Shown: piece by piece, positions 41,943-53,236 of the stretch | How positions within the stretch are numbered: the first letter of the stretch is position 1 | Layout of the letters: every line of letters begins with the position of its first letter | DNA from: Hippopus hippopus | Lineage: Eukaryota; Mollusca; Bivalvia; Cardiida; Cardiidae | Length of the DNA: 64,000 nucleotides | Assembly (NCBI GenBank): GCA_946811185.2 | Contig: OX328104.1 | Coordinates: forward strand, 53,800,505-53,864,504 | Direction: 5' to 3' | Made by a program: the position numbers and the translations under genes | Notes under the pieces: model-generated | What the model was told of the DNA's origin: nothing | Seen by the model: the letters and a program-made list of their open reading frames with translations, nothing else | The model's database searches: none

Positions 41943-42952
41943 ATCTTCCGATCATCCACACAGGTTATATACATACATATATTGGTTTACATATACTCAT
42001 ATATGTACAGTGAGTGGCCATAGCTATTTCATCAAAATGCGAATCCTCATGGACTTACATGTGTTTGTAACTTTTAAATTTATCATGGGTTGAACAATAA
42101 AGCTATAATGAAATTCATATGAAAATAAAGAAAAAAAAATTGACATTAAACAGATATCAACAGACTCGACACAAAGTTATATGATACGAATATAGCTGTT
42201 TAAAATGTAATCAGCTTTTTGGAAAAACTTTTTTTACATTGATGTCAATGGCGACATCACCAGAATTTAGCAGAAAAATAGCACCACTGGGTTTTAGAAA
42301 GTTACAAATTTGATATCAGGCGAAAACACTAACACATATTAGTGTAAATAGCTCGGTTCATCTCACTTTCAACCAGTAAGGTTTTCCATATGATTGCATG
42401 ATCAGAAGCAGCATATTTAATTTTCTTGCACACTTAAAAATACATGTTAGTCAATGGGAATTTTGAATTTGATGAAACATCTATGGCCAATATACTGTAT
42501 ATGAACTGTTGGACTGGTTTAAATTAGGAATGTTATGCTGTAGTAACTTCCCTGGTGCTTGAGAAATTTCGATATCCCACGAGACCGAGGGTTGAGAAGC
42601 ACATACTAGCGTCTGAGGAAAATTACGACAAAATGACATATTTCTTTTATTATATACCAACAACTTTCAACAACAAAATATTGCAATCACAGACAATTTT
42701 ATTTTAAACGGGTAAACTAAATAAAACAATGGTTTAGTGGCTAGCACCTTCGCTTTTATGAATGATGGATGAATATCATAACAAAACAACATTGAACACT
42801 CAAATCACAAATCAATGTTGATGTGTTCTATGGATGACATACATCTTTATACCATATTTGGAACCATATTTGACACTGTCTAGATATGTTTTTTTTTGGT
42901 CATCTGTTATCTATGTGCAATGTGTGTATTTGGGTCTGAAAATATACAGGTA
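41943..42952. other. Intergenic or intronic sequence, nothing recognised
   Basis: AT-rich, without an exon, RNA gene or clear repeat. It is an intron only if the distal 3' ends of the SH2 adaptor gene are real. Confidence 0.45.
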
Positions 42953-43184
42953 TTAACCCTTTATCACAGTCCCGACTTTTAATTACCCTGGTGAGAGAAG
43001 CCTTCTGAAAACATTGTAGGAAAAGGAGAAAATGCTGGTAACCAGCATTTTCTCTTTTTCCCACAATGTTTTCTACCCTTCCCAAAACAAATTTCCATTT
43101 TTCAGTCACATTTATTTTGTCGACTGCAAATGCTTCTAATTTGGTCTGGTCTAGTCTAAAATTATGTCGTTTTGTAAAGAGGGT
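42953..43184 (-). mobile_element. Family A MITE, upstream of exon P
   Basis: TTAAccctttatcacag to ttgtaaagaggg, centre gctggtaaccagc. It ends about 37 bp before the exon P acceptor. Confidence 0.85.
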
Positions 43185-43220
43185 AAATGAAAGCTAATAT
43201 CTTATAATTATTTATTTCAG

Positions 43221-43366
43221 GGTTTGATGAAAGTTTTAAAAGGAAACTAGAGGGTGTTCTCTCTGGCCCCTTGTCCCCGGGAACCCATCATCGTGTAGAG
43301 CATGAATACGAAGAACTACCAATAAAGCCAGATGCTGTAACATACGCAAATGAGCTGGAAAACTAG
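43221..43366 (+). CDS. SH2 adaptor gene, exon P, middle terminal exon
   Basis: Acceptor tttatttcag|GGTT, phase 1 in, 47 codons and TAG. It reads GFDESFKRKLEGVLSGPLSP, GTHHRVEHEYEELPIKPDAV, TYANELEN. It fits the frame of exon N or any other phase-1 tail exon. It carries YEEL and a third Y-x-N site (TYANE), in keeping with the rest of the tail, which supports its belonging to the same gene. A strong acceptor and no internal donor make it an alternative last exon. Confidence 0.72.
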
Positions 43367-43384
43367 ATTTTTTCATCGCAACAG

Positions 43385-43528
43385 AGGAAGCTATAGAATG
43401 TTCTCTCTGGACCACCGTCCCCAGTAATCCATCACCATGTACAGCATGAATATGATGAACTATCAATAAAACCAGATGCTGTTACATATGCAATTAAGCT
43501 GGCAGACTGGATTTTTTCATTGCAACAG
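43385..43528 (+). pseudogene. In-frame 144-bp duplicate of exon P
   Basis: Repeats 43241-43384 at a period of exactly 144 bp (48 codons). In the same frame it reads VLSGPPSPVIHHHVQHEYDE then LSIKPDAVTYAIKLADWIFS. It is separated from exon P by the exon P stop and by a second TAG at 43391. Where exon P has TAG (43364-43366) the copy has TGG. It contains AATAAA at 43465-43470. Confidence 0.75.
43465..43470 (+). promoter_or_regulatory. Candidate poly(A) signal after exon P
   Basis: AATAAA 99 bp after the exon P stop. The same hexamer lies in exon P itself (ccaataaagcc), so it is part of the duplicated unit. Another AATAAA is at 44262-44267. Confidence 0.35.
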
Positions 43529-43549
43529 AGTTGTGAAAACAGTGGTGTT

Positions 43550-43715
43550 TGAAGAATTTCCAACTTTATAGTGTTCTAATTCTAAAGCTTTTTCTAAACT
43601 TCAAAGTGACACAGATTCTGATTGGCTAAACGAAATTACTCAACCAATCAGAAATTGTGTTAACTTTTAAATCTGAAATAAGAATATAATTCAGAAAGGT
43701 GGGTGAATATGAGCC
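43550..43715. mobile_element. Foldback family J, decayed copy
   Basis: The arms gattctgattggctaaacg and caaccaatcagaaattgtgt form a hairpin related to the one at 26730. Confidence 0.6.
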
Positions 43716-43794
43716 CAGGTGCCACCATAACCTTAACAAAGGAAATGAATTTTTTTTTTTTTTTGTATTTTGTGAATAACCCTGTTGCTTTAAA

Positions 43795-43862
43795 CCTGGT
43801 AATCACAATTTTCCACACAATGTTGAAATTTAACAATCTTGAGGAAAAAGCCTTTTGAAAAT
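43795..43862 (-). mobile_element. Family A MITE, fragment
   Basis: Only a body stretch (aacaatcttgaggaaaaagc, cttttgaaaat) remains before the family G hairpin. Confidence 0.4.
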
Positions 43863-43995
43863 CTGTCACTCAAATGGGGTTTGACGCAGTTAAAAAACTT
43901 GTCCTAGACGGACTTGTTTTTTCAGCTGCATCACATCCCATTCTAGTGACAAATTTTTAATATCACGGACAACCAGTTGATTATCCTCTATTTAA
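43862..43995. mobile_element. Foldback family G hairpin, decayed
   Basis: The arms ctcaaatggggtttgacgca and gctgcatcacatcccattct, ending acaaccagttgattatcc as in the copy at 16905. Confidence 0.65.
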
Positions 43996-44364
43996 GCCTT
44001 GGCTTCCAGGCTTCTGTCTATCTATGCTTCTGTGTACCACAGTTTACTCAAAAAGTGGTCCACTGCAAGACACAAACAGCCTTCTAACCAAGTGCAGGTT
44101 ACAAGTGTACATTGATGCTCATGTGAATATTTTCAGTGCATGGTATAGATACACATGGCAAGATTGCTCATAATGAGGACTTTTATCTATTAGTTACATA
44201 CTGTCTCCATCAAACTATTTTTTATTTCTACACTTTGTGTTTGTTTTGTTAAGGTACCTTGAATAAAACTTTTTGAAATGCATAAGATATAGAAAAAAAA
44301 AGATAGCTGTTTGAAAGAAATACTGTCAGTAAAGACCTGTTATCACAACTGCCTACAACTGATC

Positions 44365-44472
44365 TTAACCTGTAAAGTGCCTTTAGTTGCATTCGTGGCC
44401 AATGTAGATCAAGATCAGGCTGCACAAAACGTGCATTCTGATCACTGATCTACATTGTCCACTTTGCCGAGA
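44365..44472. mobile_element. Family B element
   Basis: Contains cctgtaaagtgcctttagtt and the core ggccaatgtagatcaagatc ... tgatctacattgtcc. Confidence 0.65.
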
Positions 44473-44559
44473 CATTTTGGACAAAAGCAGTCTTGAAATT
44501 TTTATTATTGTGTATTTCTGGACTGAAAATGTGTTTTCTTTCCAGACTAAAAATTTATG

Positions 44560-44783
44560 TTAAATCTTTACCACAAAACAACATTTTGGACTTTTCTAAA
44601 TTGAGAGCATTTGCAGACGACAAATTCAGTTTTGCTCAAATGATTGATTTGATTTCTGAAAGAGTAGAAAAAATTGCGGGAAAAGGAGAAAATGCTGGTT
44701 ACCAGCATTTTCTCCTTTTCCCACAGTGTTTTCAAAAGCCCTGTCTGTCAGGGCCATTAAAACTCAGTGCCGTAAAGAGTTCA
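44560..44783 (+). mobile_element. Family A MITE
   Basis: TTAAatctttaccacaa, centre gctggttaccagc, right end gccgtaaagagttc. Confidence 0.85.
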
Positions 44784-44934
44784 GAATTATTCAGAGCTGT
44801 GTGGCATGATATTGAAAAGGTGTGCCTGAACAAACAATTAACTTATTTTGCCTGGAGTTCTGTTTTCTTCGCAAACAAAATTGCACTCCAGCTGAGGAAC
44901 ATTACACCAATGAAAAGCAAAATAAAAAATATAT

Positions 44935-45172
44935 GAGCCATGCTGGTTCAGTGGAGCATGATACTAAGCACATCTTCACATCATTACATATCTGTAAAAT
45001 ACATTTCTTTAAACAAACAACTGATTCATAAGGTAGGCTAGTCCTTTGACAAGCAGAAAATAAACAAAAAGCAAAAAATTTCAAGATAGATCAGTTTATG
45101 TGGACTGCGCAGGCTGGCCTTGGTTGAAATTTTTGCAGATATATTAAGTCACCTTTTTACAGAGCATGGCTC
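44935..45172 (+). mobile_element. Family C foldback, decayed
   Basis: Starts tgagccatgctggttcagtg and ends cagagcatggctca; the inner palindrome is partly lost. Confidence 0.7.
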
Positions 45173-45441
45173 ATTTCAAAAAGACTGCCGATATAGAAAT
45201 AATGACAGGGTTAGATTAAAATATTTGATACAAGCCTGTCATAATGCAGATAGATGGGTAGTTGTCAGTATTCACAGTACTTCTCATTTCCATTTGTGGT
45301 ACATGTACTCTTCAACTTAAATGTATGTTTAGACCTACTACGGGGACCATAGGTAAACAAAAATCAATGGCAAAATAAACGAATTACATTACAATCAAAT
45401 GAAACTAACAGAGGCATATATTGCATTGCAGTTTCCAAAAA

Positions 45442-45706
45442 ATGAGCCATGCTCTGTGAAAAGGGCCCTTATTGCATTTGTGAAAAGCATTAACCCAGGT
45501 CAGCCTGTGCAGTCTGCGCATGTTGACCTGGGCTTAGACTTTTCACTATTAGTCAATTTTCTGAATGTACAAGGACCAGTCGACCTCATGATTAAGCCGG
45601 CTGTTAAAAAAAAGTGGCTGTTATGGATCCTTAAATATTTGACAGCTTGCTTGGTATCCTCACTGAGATGCATTAAGCCCCCTTTTTGCCAGAGCATGGC
45701 TTAAAT
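45442..45706 (+). mobile_element. Family C foldback, full length
   Basis: Starts tgagccatgctctgtgaaaa and ends gccagagcatggctta; inner acccaggtcagcctgtgcag. Confidence 0.85.
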
Positions 45707-45714
45707 ATATTCAG

Positions 45715-45862
45715 GCTTTGAAAGGGAAGAAAACATTGTTGGAAAAGAAGAGAATGCTGGTTAGTTACATTATATTCATTGCTGCCAATGTTTGGTAAAA
45801 CGTTTCTATTTCCCCCTCACGGTCATTATTAAAACACATGATTCCTTTGTCAAAGGATTAAT
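45715..45862 (+). mobile_element. Family A MITE, right part, decayed
   Basis: Contains tgaaagggaagaaaacattg, gagaatgctggttag and cctttgtcaaaggaTTAA. Confidence 0.6.
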
Positions 45863-46013
45863 GTTTTACTATGTTTCTTTTTTTTTGTTACATATAACTG
45901 GCATTTTAGTGTAATGTCTTTTGTGATAAGTTGTAAATATAATGTATATTGTGTATTGATTTTAATGTATTTATTACAGAGATTATGATTATAAACATTG
46001 TATTATACTACTA

Positions 46014-46222
46014 CTGTGGTGTCCGTGGTCGTGAGGTAGAGCGTCGGCCTCATGACCAAAAGGTCCCAAGTTTGATACCCAGGAGCGGGTGTCAACTTTG
46101 GGATTTTTCATTGGCCCACACATTCGGAGCGAGTACTGGTGTAGTCCCCAGGAAGCAGAATCGAGAGAGATTAGTATAAGTTGTAAGAACTTGTTTCTCA
46201 ATCGATGTAAAATAAATATGTT
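46014..46222 (+). mobile_element. tRNA-derived SINE
   Basis: The head has an A-box-like gtggtcgtgaggtagagcg, an anticodon-like loop ctcatga and a B-box-like aagtttgatacccagg. The body contains gagcgagtactggtgtagtc and ccaggaagcagaatcgagag, and the tail is aaaataaatatg. This fits a full-length mollusc SINE of about 205 bp; the central part recalls the widespread MetaSINE type, from memory. Confidence 0.75.
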
Positions 46223-46245
46223 TAAACTAAACTATTATACTACTT

Positions 46246-46450
46246 ATCTTGCTAAATAAATGAAATCAACTTTCTAGCTGGTAGTAAAAACCCAAATTAT
46301 GTTATTTCATTTTGTTTCTTTGGGGGGAAGGGGGCATCTCCTTATCAGACAGTGTAGGTCCAAGATCAGACTGCACATTCTGTGTGGTCCGATTTTGATC
46401 TACGCTGTCCGCAAAAGGTCAGTGAGTTGTGCTTAGCAGCTTAAAGGTTA
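46246..46450. mobile_element. Family B element
   Basis: Starts ttatcttgctaaataaatg, core cagtgtaggtccaagatcag ... gatctacgctgtcc, ends gcttagcagcttaaaggtta. Confidence 0.7.
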
Positions 46451-46714
46451 TATAAATCGTATATATGTGTATTAAACCCTTAGTAAACTGTGGACAACGG
46501 TTACCAATGGTGTTTTTGCAGACAATATAATGATCGAGATCAGACTGGAAATAGATCATAGGTCTATGGTGTGTGTTATTCCGATAGAAATTCCAGCCAA
46601 TATACTTTTGTATTGGCTCAAATTCTTTTATTATTGCTCACACTTGAAAGATGCATGTGAATTGACATTTAGGATGTAAGTCCTGTACAGTCTGCTGTAG
46701 GTGAGAAAAAAGTC

Positions 46715-46923
46715 TTAACTCTTTACCACAGAATCCCGAGTATAAACGACCCTGAAGAAGAAGGGCTTCTAAAAACATTTTGGGAAAAGGAAAAATGCTG
46801 GTAACCAGCATTTTCTCCTTTTCCCAACAATGTTTTCTACCCTCCCCCCAAAAATTCTCAATTTTTGAGTCATGTTTATTTTGTTGTCTGCAAATTTCTT
46901 GAATTTGGTCTAGGCTAAAGAGG
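46715..46923 (-). mobile_element. Family A MITE
   Basis: TTAActctttaccacag, centre gctggtaaccagc, right end ggtctaggctaaagagg. Confidence 0.82.
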
Positions 46924-47090
46924 GAAAATAAAAAAAATAGCTCTCCTTGTAGTCTAAAATATCCTGAACTTGGGAATGTGATTGAAAACTTTTACCCATG
47001 AGGCGGCCCTGGAAAAAAAGGGAAAAAAGTGCTAATACAGATGTCATCCAAAGGGTTAAATAGGAATAGGAACTTCATGAAATTCAACCC

Positions 47091-47320
47091 TTAACTCTTT
47101 ACTAAACGACAAAAATTTCGACAAGTCGAAATTGAAAGCATTTGCAGACAACAAATTAAATGTGACTGAAATATTGAAATTTGTTTTTGAAAGGGTAGAA
47201 AATATTGTGGGGAAAAAGAGGAAATGCTGGTTACCAGCATTTTCTTTTTTCCCCATAATATTTTTCAAAAGGCTTCTTTCTCGGGGTTGTTAAAAGTTGA
47301 GATTGTGTTGTAAAGACTTG
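47091..47320 (+). mobile_element. Family A MITE
   Basis: TTAActctttactaaac, centre gctggttaccagc, right end gtgttgtaaagacttg. Confidence 0.85.
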
Positions 47321-47440
47321 AAGAACCTTTCACAACTATAGTTGTTTTTGTGGCCAAAATGTGCATTCTGATCTTTGATCCACATTGTCGGCTTTGCCGA
47401 GACATTCTGGAAAAGAGTGATTCTAAAATTGAAATTGAGT
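47321..47440. mobile_element. Family B element, half lost
   Basis: Contains gaacctttcacaactatagt and the right half of the core (gcattctgatctttgatcca). Confidence 0.6.
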
Positions 47441-47448
47441 CATGCACT

Positions 47449-47765
47449 GCAAAAGAAGGGTTTAGTGTATCTGCAGAAAGTTTTGACCCTGATCAGCCTG
47501 TGCAGTCCAGACAAGCTGACCCATCTTGAATTTTTTTTTTAATTTTCTGCATGTCAAAGGACCAGCATACCTTATGATTCAGTCAATTGTAAAAAAAAAC
47601 ATTTACATGATTTTACATACTTTATGCATGTCCAAAGACTACTCTACCTCATAATTCAGCTGGTTGTTAAAAAAAATTAGACATTATGGATCCATAATTA
47701 TGTAATGACTTGCTTTGTATAATGCATCACAGAGATGCATTAAACCCCCTTTTCCTAAAGCAGTT
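47449..47765 (+). mobile_element. Family C foldback with internal duplication
   Basis: Starts tgcactgcaaaagaagggtt and ends near ccccttttcctaaagc. The block catgtccaaagactactctacc repeats catgtcaaaggaccagcatacc 73 bp earlier. Confidence 0.65.
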
Positions 47766-47992
47766 ATATGGGTCTTATTTCTAGAACGAAAATGTCCCAA
47801 GGGTTTATTTGGCACTCTAAGGGATAGGTAGATATTGGTTTATGATCCGTTTTTGTTGATAAGCTCATATTACTCGAATAAATTGACCTGAAATTGACCT
47901 TTATGCAAAGAATAATTAAAAAGTGAATATTTATATCATCGGGTATAATCAGAAGGTACGGAAATTCTGTTAACAGGTAAATGTCGGGTTTG

Positions 47993-48075
47993 ACCCTTTC
48001 AGTGCCATAGCCAAAATGAGAAGCTTTTGCGGATGGCATGGATCAAGATCAGACTGCACAAAAAGTGCATCTTAA
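47993..48075. mobile_element. Family B-related fragment
   Basis: Starts gaccctttcagtgccatagc, then gcatggatcaagatcagact; the right half is missing. Confidence 0.5.
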
Positions 48076-48318
48076 ACCAATGTCATCTGCCACATATTAC
48101 CAAGTAAAATCAACAAAATAATGTTTATTTCAGGTATTTTAAGTATTCTTTGAAGACACAATAAATCTATTAGTCGCCTAAAGAGTTGATAAACGTGCAC
48201 ATAGTTCCGCATGCAGACGACACTAGTCGAAGCTAAGTTCGGACAATAATTCAAGCATGTAATATATGGTAATAGAGGTAATTTATTTCATGTCAATTTG
48301 TTCGAGTAATACAAGGCT

Positions 48319-48563
48319 TTAACCCTTTACCAGACAACAAAATTTTGAACTGGTTCAAATTGAAAGCATGTGATGCAATTTTTCTTTGATAGGAAAGAAA
48401 ACATTGTGGGAAAAGGAGATAAATGCTGGTTACCAACCCTTTTCAAAACAACTTTCACTTTTTGAGTCACGTTTATATTGTCATTTGCAAATACTTTCAG
48501 TTTGGACTAGTCTGAATTTTTTTGGATTGACAAAGAAAGCTGGATTGTGTGGTAAAGGGTTAA
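48319..48563 (+). mobile_element. Family A MITE, rearranged
   Basis: TTAAccctttaccagac to tggtaaaggg TTAA. The middle is chimeric: the right arm of the palindrome is replaced by a body stretch in the opposite sense (tttttgagtcacgtttatat). Confidence 0.75.
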
Positions 48564-48611
48564 ATTTGGGCTTGCATTTTTACAATATACTCGTGCCTGA
48601 GAAGGACATCA

Positions 48612-48793
48612 TGTTAACCCGTTTCCTGCTAAATAACTGACATAAAACTTTTAAGCCCAGAGTAAAGACGCAAATTCTACCGTTTCAAAGTTTGGTTTTT
48701 TTTTTTATCAGACTGCACGTTCTGTGCAATCTGATCTTGATCTACACTGTCCGCAAAAGGTCAGTGAGTCTCGCTTAGCAGCCTAGGGGTGAA
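48612..48793. mobile_element. Family B element, left core lost
   Basis: TTAAcccgtttcctgctaa to tagcagcctaggggtgaa; only the right half of the core remains (ctgtgcaatctgatcttgat). Confidence 0.65.
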
Positions 48794-49059
48794 ACATCTC
48801 ACTCTTTAAATGGTTTAGTAATTGATTTGAATGTTCTTTTGATTTTTCATGTTCAAGAAATGCTATATAAATATACATGTATATGAGAAGAATTTATTTT
48901 GAATAAATGATAAAAAGCATGAATATGTTTTGATATTTTTAAGTATTTTCAGGCTGATCCATACGTCATGGTAATTAGCACCACAAAAAGCGTCTTCATC
49001 TTATTCTGATGTCAGATAACAAAAATGCAGTTACAACACAGTTCTTAGTTTTACTTCAC

Positions 49060-49240
49060 AGAGACTTTCAAAAACACTTTGGGAAAAAGAGAAAATGCTG
49101 GTAACCAGCATTTTCTCTTTTCCCCATAGTTTTTCTTCCATATCAGAGAGCTCAAGCTCATAGTTATAACCTGATTTGAAATTCGTCATCTGCAGCTGCT
49201 CTCGGTTACAGAGGGTTTGAATTTTGTTGTTTGGGATTTG
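49060..49240. mobile_element. Family A MITE, decayed
   Basis: Centre gctggtaaccagcattttct with arms gaaaaacactttggg... and ccccatagtttttc; both termini are lost. Confidence 0.65.
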
Positions 49241-49261
49241 TTTGTATTGTTTGTTTTCATA

Positions 49262-49515
49262 AGAATTTAGCGCCGTTTCAACAGCTTAGGTCATATCATA
49301 GAGGTCAGTGCACTTTTTGCCTATCTTTCCAAGCTCTCTCACACCAGCACTGACACAACCTTCTTTCCAAGTCACTGACTACTTTTTCCAAGTGCATCAG
49401 ACGTGAGAGGTTAAAAATCACAGAAAAGAAAGTTTGCCCCAACCAGGTATCAAACCCACAACTACCAGTTCACGAGGCAGGTATGCTAACAACTGAGCTA
49501 CCCAGCCAGGCTTGC
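49262..49515 (-). mobile_element. tRNA-derived SINE, minus strand
   Basis: Read on the minus strand it begins with ctgggtagctcagttgttag (A box), has loop ctcgtga and B box gggtttgatacctgg, then a body shared with the copy at 51396 (cagtgacttggaaagaaggt, agtgcactgacctc). It ends at aaacggcgctaaattc. Confidence 0.75.
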
Positions 49516-49559
49516 TTCTCTCTTCTTGACGACGGTAACAACCAACTATGAAAATATCC

Positions 49560-50425
49560 CTACATAAGCTTAACTAGAGGCCCTGAAGGGCCTGAAATCA
49601 CTCTACTGGCAGTGATTTTGTTTTTATGCTAGCATACATTATGAATTCATGATGCAAAAAGAAAAAAAAACAAAGATTAAAACAAGAAATGCTGACTTCA
49701 TCGCATAAACAAGAAATCGAAATTTTCAACTTGAAATGGCTACTTTTCCCATACTGTTTGTTGGATTTTTTTCAAAATCAATAGGGTTGAAGCTACTGAT
49801 GAGATAAACTAACTGTGCAAGTTTCACAAAAATCTGGTAACAAATGCAGACTTTATCGCGTAAACAAGAAATGAAAATTTTCAACTTGAAATGGCTACTT
49901 TTCCGATACTGTTTGTTGGATTTTTTTTTCAAAATCAATAGGGTTGAAGCTACTGATGAGATAAACAAACCGTGCAAGTTTCATGGAAATCTGACTACAA
50001 ATGCAGACTTTATCGCGTAAACAAGAAATGAAAATTTTCAACTTGAAATGGCTACTTTTCCCATACTGTATGTTGGATTTTTTTCAAAATCAATAGGGTT
50101 GAAGCTATTGATGAGATAAACAAACTGTGCAAGTTTCACAAAAATCTGATAACAAATGCAGACTTTATCGCGTAAACAAGAAATGAAAATTTTCAACTTG
50201 AAATGGCTACTTTTCCCATACTGTTTGTTGGATTTTTTTTTTTTAATCAATAGGGTTGAAGCTATTGATGAGATAAATAAACTGTGCAAGTTTCATGGAA
50301 ATCTGACCACAAATGCAGACGTTATCGCGTAAACAAGAAAAAGACTAACGGACGGACGGACAGACGACGGAAACCACGCCATGACATAAAGTCTGCTGGC
50401 TTTCAGCCAGTAGAGCTAAAAATAA
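49560..50425. mobile_element. Tandem-core element, four units of about 155 bp
   Basis: Head gaggccctgaagggcctgaa. Then four units starting near 49707, 49863, 50018 and 50173, each with ttcaacttgaaatggctact, tcaatagggttgaagct and gcagactttatcgcgtaaac. Tail gacggacggacagacgacgg and gctggctttcagccag hairpin. Short minus-strand frames inside repeat with the units and are not genes. Confidence 0.85.
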
Positions 50426-50429
50426 ATGT

Positions 50430-50636
50430 TTTACCCTTTACCACACAATCCCGGGTTTTAACGAACAGTACATAAAAGTCTTTGAAAACATTATTGGAAA
50501 GAGAGAAAATGCTGGTAAACAGCGTTTTCTCCTTACCCCGTAATGTTTTCTACCCTTCATAAGGAAAGTTTCAGATTTTCTTCACATTTGTCATATACAA
50601 ATGCTTTCAATTTGGGTGAGAGTTTGGTAGAGTTAA
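50430..50636 (-). mobile_element. Family A MITE
   Basis: Starts ttacccttta ccacacaatc, centre gctggtaaacagc, ends tttggtagagTTAA. Confidence 0.75.
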
Positions 50637-50698
50637 CAAAATTAATATAGTATCATTTCCCGTCATTTTCCCAAATGTGTAAATGATCTGCTGCAAGA

Positions 50699-50961
50699 TG
50701 GCCTGCAACATGCGAAAAGGGGCATTCGGACATTTGCGTAAAGTGTCGTCTCGGATCAGCCTGTGCAGGCCGCGCAGGCTAATCCGAAATGACACTTTCC
50801 GTTTTTATGTGATTTTCTGTTTTCCGCAAGTCTACTATACCACAAAATCTAATGTAGTCGTAAAGTGCCGTCTCGGATTAGCCTGCGCGGACTACGCAGG
50901 CTGATCCGAGACAACACTTTATGCAAATGTCCAAATGCCCCTTTTCGTGTGTTGCAAGCCA
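50699..50961. mobile_element. Family D foldback
   Basis: Ends tggcctgcaacatgcgaaaa and cttttcgtgtgttgcaagcca, with two inner palindromes as in the copy at 7005. Confidence 0.85.
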
Positions 50962-51023
50962 GATGGAAAAAGTCCTCTCTGTAGGAGAAAAGCAATTCCC
51001 TCTTTAGCAGACAAAGTTGTCCA

Positions 51024-51250
51024 GCTAAAAAGGGGCATAGCTGTGTCAAAAATAACTTAATATAAAAAAAATAGTTACTTGCCCCTGTTGTATGAGGTCC
51101 CCTTTTGATAGTTAAACCCTAGTCCAAGTTTGAAGTAAATATCTTCAGTAATAACAGAGATAGTACAAAATGTCAAAGTTTTCGCATGACAATGCAGATG
51201 CTGACGACAACAACACCAAAGCTATGACAATCAGTAACTTGTCATGTCCT
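51024..51250 (+). repeat. Family L repeat (aaaggggcatagctgtgtc)
   Basis: Contains aaaggggcatagctgtgtca, ggtccccttttgatagttaa and tcagtaataacagagatagt. Related copies lie at 58165 and 60003. Confidence 0.65.
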
Positions 51251-51259
51251 TCAAAAACA

Positions 51260-51368
51260 GCCAAGCTAAAAATGCTGGTTATTAGCATTTTCTTTTTTTC
51301 CTATGTTGTTTTTGAATGCCTTTTACATTAAGGGACACTACAACTTGGGATTGTGTGGTACAGGGTAA
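51260..51368 (+). mobile_element. Family A MITE, fragment
   Basis: Contains aaatgctggttattagcatt, a decayed right body and end tgtggtacagggTAAA. Confidence 0.6.
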
Positions 51369-51395
51369 ATCAAACTTGCAGCAGACAACTTTAAT

Positions 51396-51642
51396 TGATT
51401 GATTGATTTACTGTTTAACGCCCTTTTAACAGCTTAGGTCATGTCATGGTGTTGAGTGCACTGACGCATGTTTCCTGGCCATCTCACACCAGTACTCACA
51501 CAACTTTCTTTACAAGTCAATGACTACTTTCTCACATGCATCAGAGGTGAGAGGCAAAAAATAGCAGGAAAGAAAGTTCGAACTCACAACTACCAGGTCA
51601 CGAGTCCTGAAAGTTAACCACTGAGCTACCCGTGTGGACCAG
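51396..51642 (-). mobile_element. tRNA-derived SINE, minus strand
   Basis: On the minus strand: head with gggtagctcagtggttaac, loop and B-box-like region gtgagttcgaactttc, body shared with the copy at 49262, and tail of aatc repeats (plus strand ttgattgattgatttac). Confidence 0.75.
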
Positions 51643-51817
51643 ATGACTTTGAAAACAATCCATCATGGTAAAGTATGGGCAGTCAATATGAACCAAGATT
51701 TTATATGTGACTACAGGCTAGACATTCTGGCAAAAGGACAAATTACCATTTTGTCAATTGTTGCAAAAATATTTTCAATAGTAGTCTGTAGAGAGACATG
51801 GTTGTCTGCAGGAGAAA

Positions 51818-51973
51818 ACTGTACCAAACAACAAAATTTTAGACTTTCTCAAATTGAAAGCATTTGCAGACAACAAAATACAGTATGTTCGACTAAAAAA
51901 AATGAAATTTGTTTTGGGAAGGGTAGAAAACACTGTGGGGAAATGGAGAAAATGCTGGTTATCGGCATTTTTA
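51818..51973 (+). mobile_element. Family A MITE, left half (split copy)
   Basis: Runs from gtaccaaacaacaaaatttt to gctggttatcggcatttt and stops at the palindrome centre, where tatgcccctgccg begins. The missing right half appears at 55088-55165. Confidence 0.8.
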
Positions 51974-53119
51974 TGCCCCTGCCGTGAAATGGCGGAAGGG
52001 CATATAGAGTTACCTGTGTCCGTCTGTGAGTGTGTGTTAGTGCGTGTGAGCGTTAGTTTGTGTGCCCCATTCTTGTCCGGAGCATAACTTTTACATTTAT
52101 CAATGGATTTCAAAAAACTTCGCACACTTGTTCTCCTACACAAGTACTAGTGTCATGCGAAAAGTTTGTTTCGATACGCCCAAGGTCAAGGTCACAGTTG
52201 AAGGTCAAATGTTTAAATTGACCTTGTCCGGAGCATAACTTCTACATTTATCAATGGATTTCAAAAAAACTTCGCACACTTGTTCTCCTACACAAGTACT
52301 AGTGTCATGCGAAAAGTCTGTTTTGATACGCCCAAGGTCAAGGTCACAGTTGAAGGTCAAATGTTTAAATTGACCTTGTCCGGAGCATAACTTCTACATT
52401 TATCAATGGATTTCAAAAAAAACTTCGCACACTTGTTCTCCTACACAAGTACTAGTGTCATGCGAAAAGTTTGTTTCGATACGCCCAAGGTCAAGGTCAC
52501 AGTTGAAGGTCAAATGTTTAAATTGACCTTGTCCGGAGCACAACTTCTACATTTATCAATGAATTTCAAAAAAAACTTCGCACACTTGTTCTCCTAAACA
52601 AGTACTAGTGTCATGCGAAAAGTTTGTTTCGATACGCCCAAGGTCGAGGTCAAATGTTTAAATTGACCTTGTCCGGAGCATAACTTCTACATTTATAAAT
52701 GGATTTCAAAAAAACTTCGCACACTTGTTCTCCTTAACAAGTACTAGTGTCATGCGAAAAGTTTGTTTTGATACGCCCAATGTCAAGGTCACAGTTGAAG
52801 TTCAAATGTTTAAATTGACTGTTCAACCCAGTTTTACATCCTGCTCAGCAGAATTGTGATATGAAGATAGTTTTGGTTTTTAAAAAAACTCATCTAAAGA
52901 ACTATGCCAGAGAATATAGAGGCTGCAACCTACCCTTCAACTATAGTCCAGTGTGATAATATTCGATCCAATTTGTTCCTGTCTCATAGAGGAAGTCCAA
53001 CAAAGTAATTATTATTGCTATATTTCTCATTCTCATTCCTCAAGTTAAGATCTTCATAATCCTGAGTATAAGTAACCCTCAGTTGAAAGATTAAGGAAAA
53101 CACCTAATAAAAAGAAGTT

Positions 53120-53236
53120 AATTCTCAAAACCAGCATTTTCCTCTTTTTCTCACGAAGTTTTCTACCATATGCAATTCAAACCATATAATTTGTTGTCTG
53201 CATATTGCTTTCAACTTGGACCAGTCCTCAATTTTG
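53120..53236 (-). mobile_element. Family A MITE, right half fragment
   Basis: Contains accagcattttcctctttt, gttttctaccatatgc and gtctgcatattgctttcaac. It ends where the 182-bp repeat begins. Confidence 0.6.

Noticed and set aside
49726..50289. Two similar 83-aa minus-strand frames
   Set aside because: They are readings through the 155-bp tandem units of a transposon core.
52406..52597. Plus-strand frame MDFKKNFAHLFSYTSTS
   Set aside because: It spans one tandem unit of the element at 51974 and restarts with the next unit.
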